Notes: generated by a model not told the origin, from the sequence alone. 64,000 nucleotides of DNA from Brenneria nigrifluens DSM 30175 = ATCC 13028 (GCF_005484965.1 NZ_CP034036.1:1054001-1118000), one strand, 5' to 3'; positions 1-8,236 are shown, numbered from the stretch's first letter. Made by a program: numbers and translations.

Positions 1-213
1 AAAGGGATCCGCGACGTGACGGGGAATTTCTCCCGCGGCGAGGTCGTGCGCATCCGTAGCCTGACCGGCCGAGATCTGGCGCATGCCGTCAGCCGCTATA
101 ACAGCGACGCGCTGCGTATGATTGCCGGGCACCACTCCCAGCAGATAGCCGACATCCTCGGTTACGAATACGGCCCGGTGGCGGTACACCGGGACGACAT
201 GATAATTAATTAA
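1..213 (+). CDS. proB: Glutamate 5-kinase, C-terminal part (truncated by window edge)
   Basis: The window opens inside this gene; 70 codons remain. The fragment (GNFSRGEVVRIRSLTG ... GYEYGPVAVHRDDMI) is the C-terminal PUA domain of enterobacterial ProB. The full enzyme phosphorylates glutamate to gamma-glutamyl phosphate in proline synthesis. The stop codon lies 10 bases before proA, the usual proBA operon arrangement, and the sequence AAGGAG just after the stop serves as the proA ribosome binding site. Identification rests on this tail plus the neighbour. Confidence 0.95.
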   Translation, partial: KGIRDVTGNFSRGEVVRIRSLTGRDLAHAVSRYNSDALRMIAGHHSQQIADILGYEYGPVAVHRDDMIIN

Positions 214-223
214 GGAGTGCGCG

Positions 224-1477
224 ATGCTTGAACAAATGGGCAAAGCGGCAAAGGCGGCCTCGTATCAGCTGGCGGTGCTGAGTACGGCCGAGAAAGACCG
301 CGCGTTGGCGGCCATCGCCGACCTGCTGGAATCGGCAAGTTCGACGATCCTGGCCGCCAATGAGCAGGACGTGGCTCAGGCGCGGCAGAACGGCATGAGC
401 GAAGCGCTGCTCGACAGGCTGCTGCTGACGCCGGCGCGGCTGACGGCGATAGCCAACGACGTTCGCCAGGTATGCCGGCTGACCGACCCGGTAGGGGAGG
501 TGATCGACGGCCGTTTGTTGGACAGCGGCCTGCGGCTGGAGCGCCGCCGCGTGCCGCTCGGCGTTATCGGCGTGATTTATGAAGCGCGTCCCAACGTCAC
601 CATTGACGTGGCTTCTCTGTGCCTGAAAACCGGTAATGCGGTTATTCTGCGCGGCGGCAAGGAAACCTATCGCACCAATGCCGCAACGGTAAAGGTGATC
701 CAACAGGCGCTGGCGCAATGCGGTTTGCCCGAGTCAGCGGTTCAGGCGATTGAAAGTCCCGATCGTGAGTTGGTGAACCAGTTACTGAAGCTGGATCGCT
801 ATATCGACATGCTGATCCCTCGTGGCGGCGCGAGTCTGCACAGACTCTGCCGCGAACAGTCGACCATTCCGGTCATTATCGGCGGGGTCGGGGTGTGTCA
901 TATGTATGCGGACGAAAGTATAGATTTTGACAAAGCCCTGACGGTGATTGAAAGCGCTAAAGTCCAGCGTCCCAGTACCTGCAACAGCCTGGAAACGCTG
1001 CTGGTTAATCAAAGCATTGCGGCTCGCTTCCTGCCGGCGCTAAGCCGAAAAATGGCCGCCGCGGGCGTAACCTTACACGCCAGCCCGTCCGCCATGCCGT
1101 TCCTGACGGATGGCCCGGCGAAAGTGGTGGCGGTGGAAGCGGCCGACTATGATGACGAATGGCTTTCCAACGACCTCAACGTCACGCTGGTCGACGGCCT
1201 GGATGAAGCCGTGGCGCACATCCGCCAGCACGGCACGCAGCATTCGGACGCCATTCTCACCCGCTCGTTGAGCAACGCGGAGCGTTTTGTGCGCGAGGTG
1301 GATTCATCGGCGGTCTACGTCAACGCCAGCACCCGCTTTACCGACGGCGGCCAGTTCGGCCTGGGCGCGGAAGTGGCGGTGAGTACGCAAAAACTGCATG
1401 CGCGCGGCCCGATGGGACTGGAAGCGCTGACCACCTACAAGTGGATCGGCTACGGCGACGATCTGGTCCGCCCCTGA
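224..1477 (+). CDS. proA: Gamma-glutamyl phosphate reductase
   Basis: Encodes 417 aa, the same length as E. coli ProA. It is an aldehyde-dehydrogenase-fold enzyme that reduces gamma-glutamyl phosphate with NADPH to glutamate semialdehyde, the second step of proline synthesis. Visible landmarks are the LGVIGVIYEARPNVTID segment (about residues 109-125), the catalytic cysteine in QRPSTCNSLE (about residue 253) and the C-terminal FGLGAEVAVSTQKLHARGPM block. The ATG follows AAGGAG at a 7-base spacing. The gene is intact and ordinary; it is the second gene of proBA and is followed by a tRNA-Thr gene, as in E. coli. Confidence 0.98.
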   Translation: MLEQMGKAAKAASYQLAVLSTAEKDRALAAIADLLESASSTILAANEQDVAQARQNGMSEALLDRLLLTPARLTAIANDVRQVCRLTDPVGEVIDGRLLDSGLRLERRRVPLGVIGVIYEARPNVTIDVASLCLKTGNAVILRGGKETYRTNAATVKVIQQALAQCGLPESAVQAIESPDRELVNQLLKLDRYIDMLIPRGGASLHRLCREQSTIPVIIGGVGVCHMYADESIDFDKALTVIESAKVQRPSTCNSLETLLVNQSIAARFLPALSRKMAAAGVTLHASPSAMPFLTDGPAKVVAVEAADYDDEWLSNDLNVTLVDGLDEAVAHIRQHGTQHSDAILTRSLSNAERFVREVDSSAVYVNASTRFTDGGQFGLGAEVAVSTQKLHARGPMGLEALTTYKWIGYGDDLVRP

Positions 1478-1504
1478 TGGCGTTTTTTAATCCGTAAAGT
1501 TATA

Positions 1505-1544
1505 GGATTCTCTGTTATTAGTTTGGAAAATTATCAGAGAATCC
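1505..1544 (+). terminator. Inverted repeat after proA, possible terminator
   Basis: GGATTCTCTG at 1505-1514 pairs with CAGAGAATCC at 1535-1544 across a 20-base AT-rich loop. It sits 27 bases after the proA stop, where a transcript end is expected. There is no clear run of T residues after the stem, so it may be an RNA 3'-end protecting stem rather than a classical intrinsic terminator. Confidence 0.4.
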
Positions 1545-1665
1545 TTATCCTTAGCGGGACGATTATAAAACCAGCAGAAGACCGCCAATTGCTTGACTTG
1601 ACCTGATATTTTCACTAGTTTGTCACCCCGTAGTTCCGCCGCAGCTTCGCTGTGACGATCCTAAC

Positions 1666-1741
1666 GCCGATATAGCTCAGTTGGTAGAGCAGCGCATTCG
1701 TAATGCGAAGGTCGTAGGTTCGACTCCTATTATCGGCACCA
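1666..1741 (+). tRNA. thrW: tRNA-Thr (anticodon CGU)
   Basis: A full 76-base cloverleaf can be folded: acceptor GCCGATA/TATCGGC, D-arm with AGTTGGTAGA, anticodon stem GCGCA/TGCGA around loop TTCGTAA (anticodon CGT in DNA), a T-arm with TTCGACT, and an encoded CCA end. The position directly after proA matches E. coli thrW, a well-known integration hotspot (for example for the CP4-6 prophage). Degenerate copies of its 3' end recur near 9051 and 12942, so it has been used as an attachment site here as well. Confidence 0.97.
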
Positions 1742-1742
1742 T
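1718..1742 (+). other. Attachment site copy 1 (3' end of tRNA-Thr)
   Basis: The T-arm and acceptor end of the tRNA (CCTATTATCGGCACCA) is the presumed attachment core. Related sequences, lacking one G (CTATTATCGCACCAT or CCATTATCGCACCAT), occur near 9057 and 12951, each followed by the same AAAATCAA. Integrases of the P4 family use the tRNA 3' end as crossover site. That these are att sites is inferred from the repeats and the adjacent integrase remnant. Confidence 0.75.
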
Positions 1743-1864
1743 CCTACCTATTTTAACGTCTCCCTAAGTCTACTCAAACACCCTTTAAACCCTTATAATA
1801 CGCGGTTTCACGGCCCTTGTTGTCTCTGCTCGTCTACTCACGTTCACAGAAATCTACGGTGAGT

Positions 1865-1885
1865 TGGGGGCATCGGTGGGGGCAT
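1865..1885 (+). repeat. Paired 9-bp repeats, likely integrase arm-type sites (left)
   Basis: TGGGGGCAT occurs twice (1865-1873 and 1877-1885) with a 12-base period, 31 bases before the integrase start. The same pair with the same spacing lies at 8975-8995, close to the second attachment-site copy. Paired short repeats flanking an att core are typical of arm-type binding sites of tyrosine integrases, so the two pairs probably mark the two inner ends of one integrated element. Confidence 0.6.
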
Positions 1886-1916
1886 GATGTGTTCGGTCTA
1901 GAGGAGATACCCCCAG

Positions 1917-2135
1917 ATGAAGCTCAATGCCAGACAGGTCGAGACTGCCAAGCCCAAAGATAAACCCTACAAGTTAGCGGATGGTGGGGGCATGTATCTG
2001 GAGGTGTTCCCTAACGGCACCAAAAGCTGGCGCATGAAATACCGTATCGCCGGTAAAGAAAAACGTGTGGTGTTTGGTGTCTACCCGACCATTACCGGAG
2101 CCAAGTATACCGGTAAAGCCAACAGAGTCTGTTGA
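1917..2135 (+). pseudogene. P4-type integrase, N-terminal remnant
   Basis: Residues 1-60 (MKLNARQVETAKPKDKPYKL, then DGGGMYLEVFPNGTKSWRMKY and RVVFGVYPTIT) match the N-terminal arm-binding domain (DUF4102-like) of P4-family tyrosine integrases, which are usually about 400 aa. Homology ends after YPTIT; the frame then runs 13 unrelated codons to a stop, so the catalytic domain is missing. A good ribosome binding site (GAGGAG) precedes the ATG. It lies directly after the tRNA as expected for an intact island, and the truncation suggests a deletion fused it to the sequence that follows. Confidence 0.85.
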
Positions 2136-2222
2136 GGATGATACGATTACAGAGGCTGTAGAAATAATCCCTGATAAATCAGATCCGAGATGGGGCGATC
2201 TTGGGAAAATGGTGATATTTTT

Positions 2223-2507
2223 TTGATTACGGATTATGAAGTTAACAATATTTTAGTTGAAGGTTTATGAACCACTTCCAAGAATGATTGTTATCAACGA
2301 GATAAAACTGAAACGACAAAAAAATATATTTATAATAGTTATTGGAATGACACATCTATAATATTTAAGTTATATCGCATTACAAATGGTGTAATGAATG
2401 AAAATGATTATGTTTGGATACAAATGGGCGAGTTACTTTATGATGGGGAATGGTTTGAAACGGTTTGTTACTATTCTGTATATTCACTGAGAATTTATAT
2501 TCAATAA
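2223..2507 (+). pseudogene. Decayed reading frame of unknown function
   Basis: One frame stays open for about 80 codons apart from a single in-frame stop near 2269 (LITDYEVNNILVEGL, stop, then TTSKNDCYQRDKTETT ... MGELLYDGEWFETVCYYSVY). No start codon with a ribosome binding site is visible and I do not recognise the family. A preceding open stretch at about 2087-2221, in another frame, reads like the tail of a different gene (KPTESVEDDTITEAVEIIPD). This AT-rich segment between the integrase fragment and the IS element therefore looks like fused leftovers. Confidence 0.35.
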
Positions 2508-2664
2508 ATAGGTTCAATAAATAAAATATTTTAAATTCTCATGCGAAACTCAATAAATAAAAATATTTTTTAAAAAGATAGGAGTATTTTAAAAACAAAA
2601 AATAATATATTATTTTTTTGTATATCTTTAAAGATATTTACTTTAATGAGGTGTCTGATTGCTC

Positions 2665-3824
2665 TATAAATAACTGCGTCTAATAGCGCTACACTTTTGC
2701 CTTTCCATGGCCTGCCCCGGGAAAGGGACTTACTGTCTTCATAAAGTGGCGAACTTTGTCCAGTAACTGCCACATGAAACGGCATTGATGATTTCGTGTA
2801 ACCGTCTCATGTAATGAGAGCCAGAGTAGTTCAACCCTATTTACCCAGGGGGAATACACTGGCTGAAAAATAAGCTTAAATTTGGGGTTGTTTTTCAGCC
2901 ATTTTTCGGTCTGTTTGCTTTTGTGAATACAGTAGTTATCAACGATGAGTGTCACACTTTCTGCCTGGGAGTAAGTCGCGTTGAGTTTCTCTAACAGACT
3001 GATGAATAAAGCCGTTTTTTTGTTGCTTCCTTCAGCGTAGATGACTTCACCGGTTTGACTGTGTAGGGCACCAGCAAGGTAACATTTTTCATTGATGCCG
3101 GGCGTCACCACTTTCTTTTGTTGTCCCCGTAACTGCCAGTCAGCACCAATTTTAGGATTCAAATCAATGTCTACCTCATCTTCATAAAAGACAGGATTAC
3201 GGTCATCACATTTATCCAGCGCTTCCTGAATTGCAGCCATTTTTTCTGCTCTGTTTGGGTCGGGTATACGCAATGTGGGTGTGGCCCTGCGCCAGACAAT
3301 ATCCATCTGAGGCAACCAGCGTCGGAGTGTCCCTGGATGAATAAAAACATTCATCATTTCTTTGATAATTATAGAAAATAGTTCACTACTCCAGCGTGAG
3401 CGCTGGTAGCCGAAATCGCTGGGAGAAAAATCCAAAAGATCAAATATCAGTCCGCAAACCTGTTCACGTGACCAGCGGCGTTCACACCCCGGCGTCAGTG
3501 AACGCAACGCCTCTATGCCTCCGTCAGTAAACCAGTTAATCCAACGTATTACCGATGAACGAGCGCAATAGAGCATTTTTGCGACGTGACTGACCTTGTA
3601 CCCTGCTCTAACAGTAGTATGGCGTTCAACCTGCGCTGATGGTGCTTATCATCCGTTGTATGGAGAGCTTTTATCATCAGGTATCGTTTGTCACTGGGTA
3701 TTGGTGCTATGATCGGCATTGCTCAGTCCGGTTAGTGATTTGTGATTTTTGGCGATTGATCAGATCGCAAAAATCGGACTGAGTTCCCTTCAAAGTGATC
3801 TACTATTCAACGCAGTTATTTATA
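2665..3824 (-). mobile_element. IS630-family insertion sequence
   Basis: About 1.16 kb, bounded by inverted ends: TATAAATAACTGCGT at 2665-2679 and its complement ACGCAGTTATTTATA at 3810-3824. The outermost TA at each end fits the TA target duplication of IS630. It carries one transposase frame on the minus strand. The size is typical for the family. Beyond its right edge lie the hairpin cluster and the PAAR toxin gene. Confidence 0.85.
2689..3677 (-). pseudogene. IS630-family transposase, frameshifted near the N-terminus
   Basis: The main open frame (2689-3576, 295 aa) contains the DDE catalytic domain: YEDEVDIDLNPKIGADW, LIVDNYCIHKS and VYSPWVNRVELLWLSLHE supply the D, D and E. The expected N-terminal helix-turn-helix begins at the ATG at 3677 (MIKALHTTDDKHHQRRLNAI) in another frame, and the homology moves into the main frame (YKVSHVAKMLYCARSSVIRW) around 3607. 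This is a one-base shift. The copy is probably inactive, unless frameshifting is used for expression as in some IS elements. Confidence 0.8.
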
Positions 3825-3839
3825 TGGAGAGTTTGTTTA

Positions 3840-3941
3840 CAGCCCGATGGGCTGATATCGTTGCCCCAAATGTGGGGCTAAGTATTCTATCCTATGGATA
3901 GTGCCTCAATGAGGCAGTAAAAGGGCTTAACGACCCTTTTT
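3840..3941 (+). ncRNA. Array of four short hairpins plus a terminator; possible small RNA
   Basis: Five consecutive perfect stems are visible: CAGCCC/GGGCTG (3840-3854), GCCCCA/TGGGGC (3863-3878), CTATCC/GGATAG (3887-3901), TGCCTC/GAGGCA (3902-3916), and AAAAGGG/CCCTTTT followed by T (3919-3941), the last being a typical intrinsic terminator. The first four have 6-bp stems and 3-4 base loops, with AT-rich linkers. A 100-nt structured transcript ending at 3941 is plausible. I cannot assign it to a known RNA family, and the IS630 insertion lies immediately upstream, perhaps separating it from its promoter. Confidence 0.45.
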
Positions 3942-4253
3942 GCGTTTCAGCTTATAATAAAAATCTATTCAGAAATTAACTCACATCTTTTGTTTGGTAG
4001 GTTCGATATAGAACGTCGAACCTTTCCCACAACACAAAAGACAGACTCTCTTTTGGCGTGACAGAAAATACATAACAAGAAATTGAGCGAGAGGGTAATG
4101 GCAAGGAAATGATAATATATGAACATAAGTAAAAATTTTAGGAAGAAGCTCTGTATATAATAAACATTGAACTTTGGCATTGCGGCAGACGTAAAGACCG
4201 CACAAACTGAGTTCAGTCGAAACGGATATATCCATAGTCAAAGGAGGATGACC
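3942..4253 (+). promoter_or_regulatory. AT-rich leader upstream of the PAAR toxin gene
   Basis: No gene is convincing here. The stretch is AT-rich and presumably holds the promoter of the toxin gene. Its end carries AAAGGAGG (4240-4247), which sits 6 bases before the ATG at 4254 and decides the toxin start. The ATG at 4248 directly abuts the Shine-Dalgarno sequence and is too close to be used. Confidence 0.4.
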
Positions 4254-6059
4254 ATGCCGGGTGCCGCCCGTCTGAATGATATTGCAAGTGGTCACGACTG
4301 CTTCCCTGAAACCCCGATCGTGGAAGGCAGCCCTGATGTGAGCATCAACGGTCAGCCAGCCGCGCGTCAGGGTGATACAGTTCTGCTGCATGGTTGTCCC
4401 TGTCCCAATGCCCCGCACGGTGTGCATACCCGAAAAATAGCCGAAGGTTCATCGACGGTTTCCATTAATGGTAAACCCGCTGCCCGTATTGGTGATGGCA
4501 TCAATTGCGGTGGTGTCATTATCTCCGGCAGCGGCAACGTCATTATTGGTGATACGCCTTATAAATCTCCGGTTCAGGAATGTGCTAAACAGGTGGCGTT
4601 GAACCGTTCCCCTTTGCTGGCGTTGACACCGATGCTGGCAATGGAGCCTGTGTTTGCCAAATCCTGTTTACGTAGCGCGGGCTGTACGGACGCGGGGACG
4701 GAAGAAGAGCCGCAGACCAATATTGGTGAAATGAGCGTGTATGTCGCAGAAGCTGTTCGTCATGCTGCTCCTCCATCAGAAAAACCGGGTGAAGTGAAGC
4801 AGTATGCGCAGGCGGCAAAAAAGAAAAATACATCTTCTACAGCTTCCCCTCAATCGTTTACCGGAAGAAACGCACCATCACCCAACTCATCAGCCAATAC
4901 GGTTAACAAACCGGCCCTGCCACCGCTGGAGCCGTGGTATCAGACGTTATTCGACCTGTTCGTTGGTAAAGCGGATGCGGCGATGTTGCCGCCACCTCAA
5001 CCGTTAGTCATGGCAGGTACGGCAGCACAAGCAGGTGCGACAGCCGCCGCAGGTGGTGCGGTAGCGCAAGCCAATCAGGATGCGGCAAAGGTGCTGACGC
5101 ATCAGTTGAAACATCTGTCGGGTCCCTCAATATGGCAAGGCCAGTTACAAATGGCACAGAGTTTTGTGCTGATGGGGTCGCTGATCCAGCATCATCTGAA
5201 AGGTGAAAAAGAAGATTTATTGACGCCGGAAAAATTGCTTGAGGTAGCCAAAAAACAGGGAACGGTGCCAAGTCGTGTTCGTTATCAGTGGGTAGAGGAT
5301 GAGGATACCGGCAGGCTGAAGGCAGTTGGTTATCACACCAGTATGGAAAGCGGGCGCGATCGGGTGCGTGTCAGGCTGTTGAAGCATGATTTTCCCAATA
5401 ACCGCTACGAGTTCTGGGAAGAGGGCGCAACAGGGCCAACCATTCTGTGGACGCCGGATAATCCGGGGGTAGAATTGCCAACGGATACGGCACACGGTGA
5501 ACAGCCTGTTATTCCGTCAGCCATACCGGGATTTGAAATTCCAGAGATGGATGATGTCAGCATTCTTGCAACACCTATCCCGGATGAGAAGGATTTCCGT
5601 GATTACATTCTGGTGTTCCCGGAGAATGCATTTCCACCGATTTATGTTTATTTGAGTAAGCCACCCGTTAACTTGCTTGATGTTGATTTATACAGTAATT
5701 TTAAGGGACGTTCACGGCAGGGAAAATACCATGCAGACCATATGCCATCGGCTGCAGCCGTAATAGAGTTTTTGAAGCGGTTGTATCCTGATGCTAAAGA
5801 ATATGAATTAGAACAGATGGCTAAGGATGTCGCGGCTATAATCATTCCTGCTGAAGTTCACCAAAAAATTAGTGAAACTTATGGTTGGCGCAATAGGCCG
5901 CAAGATATTGATCGAGACTCTCATGATTTACGCGGTGCGGTAGATCGCAACTTTGACGCGATAAAACCTACTCTGAAAGAGTATGGTGTGACAGAAGAGC
6001 AGTTGGAGGCGGCAAGAGAAAAAATGCATAAACTCAATGAAGATCAGGGGTTGTATTAA
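4254..6059 (+). CDS. PAAR-domain toxin with S-type pyocin-like region and C-terminal nuclease-like domain
   Basis: Encodes 601 aa. Residues about 1-95 are a PAAR-repeat domain (MPGAARLNDIASGHDC, GSPDVSINGQPAAR, GSSTVSINGKPAARIGD, GSGNVIIGDTPY), the sharp tip that caps VgrG in T6SS. A low-complexity linker follows (about 160-230). Residues about 320-465 resemble the S-type pyocin/colicin region (RVRVRLLKHDFPNNRYEFWEEG; DYILVFPENAFPPIYVYLS). The last 130 residues hold ADHMPSAAAVIEF, IIIPAEVHQKISETYGWRN and DSHDLRGAVDRNFDAI, a D-H/H/R-N pattern that suggests a metal-dependent nuclease toxin; the exact family is uncertain. The next gene overlaps its stop by one base and is the likely immunity gene. 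It lies outside the T6SS locus, in the tRNA island, so it is an orphan effector that could be carried by the T6SS encoded downstream. Confidence 0.85.
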   Translation: MPGAARLNDIASGHDCFPETPIVEGSPDVSINGQPAARQGDTVLLHGCPCPNAPHGVHTRKIAEGSSTVSINGKPAARIGDGINCGGVIISGSGNVIIGDTPYKSPVQECAKQVALNRSPLLALTPMLAMEPVFAKSCLRSAGCTDAGTEEEPQTNIGEMSVYVAEAVRHAAPPSEKPGEVKQYAQAAKKKNTSSTASPQSFTGRNAPSPNSSANTVNKPALPPLEPWYQTLFDLFVGKADAAMLPPPQPLVMAGTAAQAGATAAAGGAVAQANQDAAKVLTHQLKHLSGPSIWQGQLQMAQSFVLMGSLIQHHLKGEKEDLLTPEKLLEVAKKQGTVPSRVRYQWVEDEDTGRLKAVGYHTSMESGRDRVRVRLLKHDFPNNRYEFWEEGATGPTILWTPDNPGVELPTDTAHGEQPVIPSAIPGFEIPEMDDVSILATPIPDEKDFRDYILVFPENAFPPIYVYLSKPPVNLLDVDLYSNFKGRSRQGKYHADHMPSAAAVIEFLKRLYPDAKEYELEQMAKDVAAIIIPAEVHQKISETYGWRNRPQDIDRDSHDLRGAVDRNFDAIKPTLKEYGVTEEQLEAAREKMHKLNEDQGLY

Positions 6060-6523
6060 TGACCGTAAATGTGGAAGCATTAATCGATAGCTTGGGGAAA
6101 ACTCATCAGGAAATATTTGATGCAGGTCTGATTTCCTATAAAACCAAACCGACTGGTTTTTCTGGCAGCTCTAGTATTAGTCTGGATATGGCAAAAGAGG
6201 GTATTTATCTCTCTTTTAATAGAAATGATCGAGTATTGAATGAAATTACTTTGGTTATATCAAATAGAAAAGTCGGGTATTATTTCCCAAATAAACTACC
6301 GCATCCGCTAAAAAATACGATGTCAAGAAGCTGGGTTCAGGAAAAGTTTGGTGAACCCTGTAAATTTCTGCCACCAAGGAAGAGATTAAAAAGAGATATT
6401 GGCTATACAGATCTTTATCATTTAAAAAATTATAGTCTTCCGGTGAGTATGCAGATAGATTATGATCTTAATGAAAAAGTTGAGGCAATAACATATTTGC
6501 CTACTTCAATGCTCAGATGGTGA
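6059..6523 (+). CDS. Probable immunity protein (DUF6392-like)
   Basis: Encodes 154 aa, with its ATG overlapping the toxin stop (TAATG), which implies translational coupling. The sequence (VEALIDSLGKTHQEIFDAGL, then MAKEGIYLSFNR, MSRSWVQEKFGEP and ITYLPTSMLRW) resembles what I recall as DUF6392, a small enterobacterial family often seen next to pyocin-like nuclease toxins. It has no signal peptide, so it should act in the cytoplasm, as expected for protection against a nuclease. Low GC relative to the backbone fits horizontal acquisition. Immunity is inferred from context. Confidence 0.75.
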   Translation: MTVNVEALIDSLGKTHQEIFDAGLISYKTKPTGFSGSSSISLDMAKEGIYLSFNRNDRVLNEITLVISNRKVGYYFPNKLPHPLKNTMSRSWVQEKFGEPCKFLPPRKRLKRDIGYTDLYHLKNYSLPVSMQIDYDLNEKVEAITYLPTSMLRW

Positions 6524-6572
6524 TCATTTCATGAAGGTCATCACTGGCCTTCATTATTTACCCTATCACCCT

Positions 6573-6737
6573 TTATCCCTGAACATGAAAAGATCGAAAT
6601 AACAGCTCAAGTCGTTCCCACAGCACGAAGATTAAAATCTCTTTAACCTTGGGTTCATCCAGTTCAACAACAGCATAAATTAATGCCCGACACTGATCGA
6701 TGATTTCTTCCAGTTCCATCGGCGTGTTATCGAACAT
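6573..6737 (-). CDS. Small conserved-type protein of unknown function
   Basis: Encodes 54 aa starting MFDNTPMELEEIIDQCRALI and ending ELLFRSFHVQG. It is acidic and helical, with no membrane segment. A 35-codon reading frame (6727-6834) ends over its start (ATGTTCGATAA), so the two could be translationally coupled. Such small paired frames are common in P4-like and plasmid-like cargo. I do not recognise a function. The gene runs opposite to the toxin/immunity pair. Confidence 0.5.
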   Translation of the reverse strand: MFDNTPMELEEIIDQCRALIYAVVELDEPKVKEILIFVLWERLELLFRSFHVQG

Positions 6738-6834
6738 GATAAGCCTCCGATGCTGGATATTGAGATGTAGCAAAAAAGCCAGTGCCCAGATGCAGATTTT
6801 CAGGCGGGGAATAGGTAAACTGACTGGTAGCCAT
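6727..6834 (-). CDS. Short frame coupled to the 54-aa gene
   Basis: Encodes 35 aa (MATSQFTYSPPENLHLGTGF, then FATSQYPASEAYHVR). Its stop overlaps the ATG of the next gene by 11 bases. The composition looks protein-like and the arrangement (short peptide, then small acidic protein) suggests a leader or two-gene unit, similar in style to the small Ash/Icd-like frames of P4-type elements. That comparison is from memory. It could also be non-coding. Confidence 0.35.
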   Translation of the reverse strand: MATSQFTYSPPENLHLGTGFFATSQYPASEAYHVR

Positions 6835-6848
6835 AGCGTTAGCTCCAT

Positions 6849-7108
6849 AACGTTGTGGTTAGCCCCTGTCTGGTATTGCAGTTCCTTTCGGGGGCGACTG
6901 GTGTTCAGGTTTTTTTTTGTGAAGTACGTACCTGATTCGCTGCAACTTAAGGCTAGGACTGTTACTAGTCAATTGCTAAACGCGATACAAGAAAATCGAC
7001 TGCTGGCAAGTCTCTAGCCTTCAGGATTTGCATAGCTCCGGAACTGCATGAACAGTTGGTTCAATTGGCTGATTTTGTGATTTTTTAGTATGTGGTTGTT
7101 TTAATATA
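6849..7108. other. Intergenic stretch without recognised gene
   Basis: About 260 bases between two minus-strand genes. It contains an eight-T run near 6912 and presumably the promoter of the small paired genes on the minus strand. I see no tRNA, repeat family or coding signal in it. Confidence 0.4.
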
Positions 7109-7939
7109 TCAATTATTAGATGCGTCTTTGACTGTACCAGATTTAACTTCAGCCTGTTCTGCATTATTTTTCTGTTTGGACATTTCATATGTAGACCAAC
7201 CAAATTGTATTAGCTGAAAAATTGAAAATAGTACAGCGACAAAACCAAGAACTTTCACATTAGGTTTCTCAAGAAAATGATTTACCTTATAGCCCCAATT
7301 TTTATTGTGTACCTTTACCTTATTTTGCTGTAGTAAAAAATACATATGTTGAAACCAATATACTTTTGACATGGTTGACTTATGTAGTTTCACATATTCT
7401 TTTGCTGAAAATGCTGCTACTTCATCCTTACCTGAAAGGTTATCTCTATGTTCCCCATTATTAAGTTTCATAAAACTAGCCATTCGTGGATGATTAACAC
7501 AATCTTTACCGTATATAGAAAGTATCAAGGCTGATAAGTTGTATTTTTTCGTGTCAGGAATACGCTTTGAATCTTGTTGAGTTAAAACTTTATATCGATG
7601 TGCTAAAGCTTGAAAACCATAGTTAATATTAGTCATATTCCAATGAAGCCAGTATGCATCATCATTTTCAGAAACGAAGCCAAAGAACTGCTTTAGCATT
7701 TCACCTTCAAGAGTATCATAATGTTCATGTATATCTTCCCTATTTATTTTTTTAACTTCCGCAATTAAATGAATCGAAAAACTATGCATTGTAGAACTAC
7801 CAACATGTAATACAGCGATAGAAGTTATTCTAGGTGAGTAGTTTTCATTATTGTCATTCAAATTCTCACAAGAGTAGTGAATAATAAATAAATTATTTTC
7901 ATTACTTTTTAATAACTTAAGTGTATCTTTAGCGCTCAA
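7109..7939 (-). CDS. Uncharacterised protein with exonuclease-like N-terminal region and C-terminal membrane helix
   Basis: Encodes 276 aa, starting at TTG with GGAG 7 bases upstream. The N-terminal 130 residues (FIIHYSCENLNDNNENYSPR ITSIAVLHVG; YDTLEGEMLKQFF; DDAYWLHWNMTNINYGFQAL) have the alternating strand/helix look of a degenerate RNase H/DnaQ-like fold, with an E near the first strand and a conserved HWNM..INYGF motif. A single membrane helix (VKVLGFVAVLFSIFQLIQFG, about residues 228-247) lies near the C-terminus, followed by a short polar tail. I recall similar HWNMRDINYGF proteins in defence-type islands, but no assigned function. It is AT-rich and flanked by toxin genes, so a defence role is possible but unproven. 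Confidence 0.7.
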   Translation of the reverse strand: MSAKDTLKLLKSNENNLFIIHYSCENLNDNNENYSPRITSIAVLHVGSSTMHSFSIHLIAEVKKINREDIHEHYDTLEGEMLKQFFGFVSENDDAYWLHWNMTNINYGFQALAHRYKVLTQQDSKRIPDTKKYNLSALILSIYGKDCVNHPRMASFMKLNNGEHRDNLSGKDEVAAFSAKEYVKLHKSTMSKVYWFQHMYFLLQQNKVKVHNKNWGYKVNHFLEKPNVKVLGFVAVLFSIFQLIQFGWSTYEMSKQKNNAEQAEVKSGTVKDASNN

Positions 7940-8236
7940 ATTTTACTCCATTTTTGAATGTGATCTTGTCTTATGACATGATAAGTAGCTATCAGAGTCG
8001 CAAGTGCCTTGAGAATTTTTTCAGAAAAATTTCAAGGTAGCCCCATCTGTATTTACGCTCTCATGACCATAAGTTTCACATAATCAGAGCGTTATATTGT
8101 ATTGTGCGTATTTTACTTCAGATAATCAACCATACTTAGTCTTTAACTATCTTTATATATTTTATAAATACAAAAGTTGATGTATGCTTTGATGTGCATT
8201 ATTGTGTGTGTAATTAAACATGCTTTTAGGTGGGTT
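7940..8236. promoter_or_regulatory. Divergent promoter region between the membrane protein gene and yafN
   Basis: About 300 AT-rich bases separating two genes transcribed away from each other. It should hold both promoters and probably the operator bound by the YafN antitoxin. I could not identify a convincing palindrome or -35/-10 pair by eye. A possible in-frame upstream extension of yafN (from 8177) lacks homology and is not used. Confidence 0.4.

Noticed and set aside
3840..3941. Hairpin cluster as an integron attC or a shufflon
   Set aside because: The stems differ in sequence, no recombinase or gene cassettes are nearby, and the final stem is a plain terminator.
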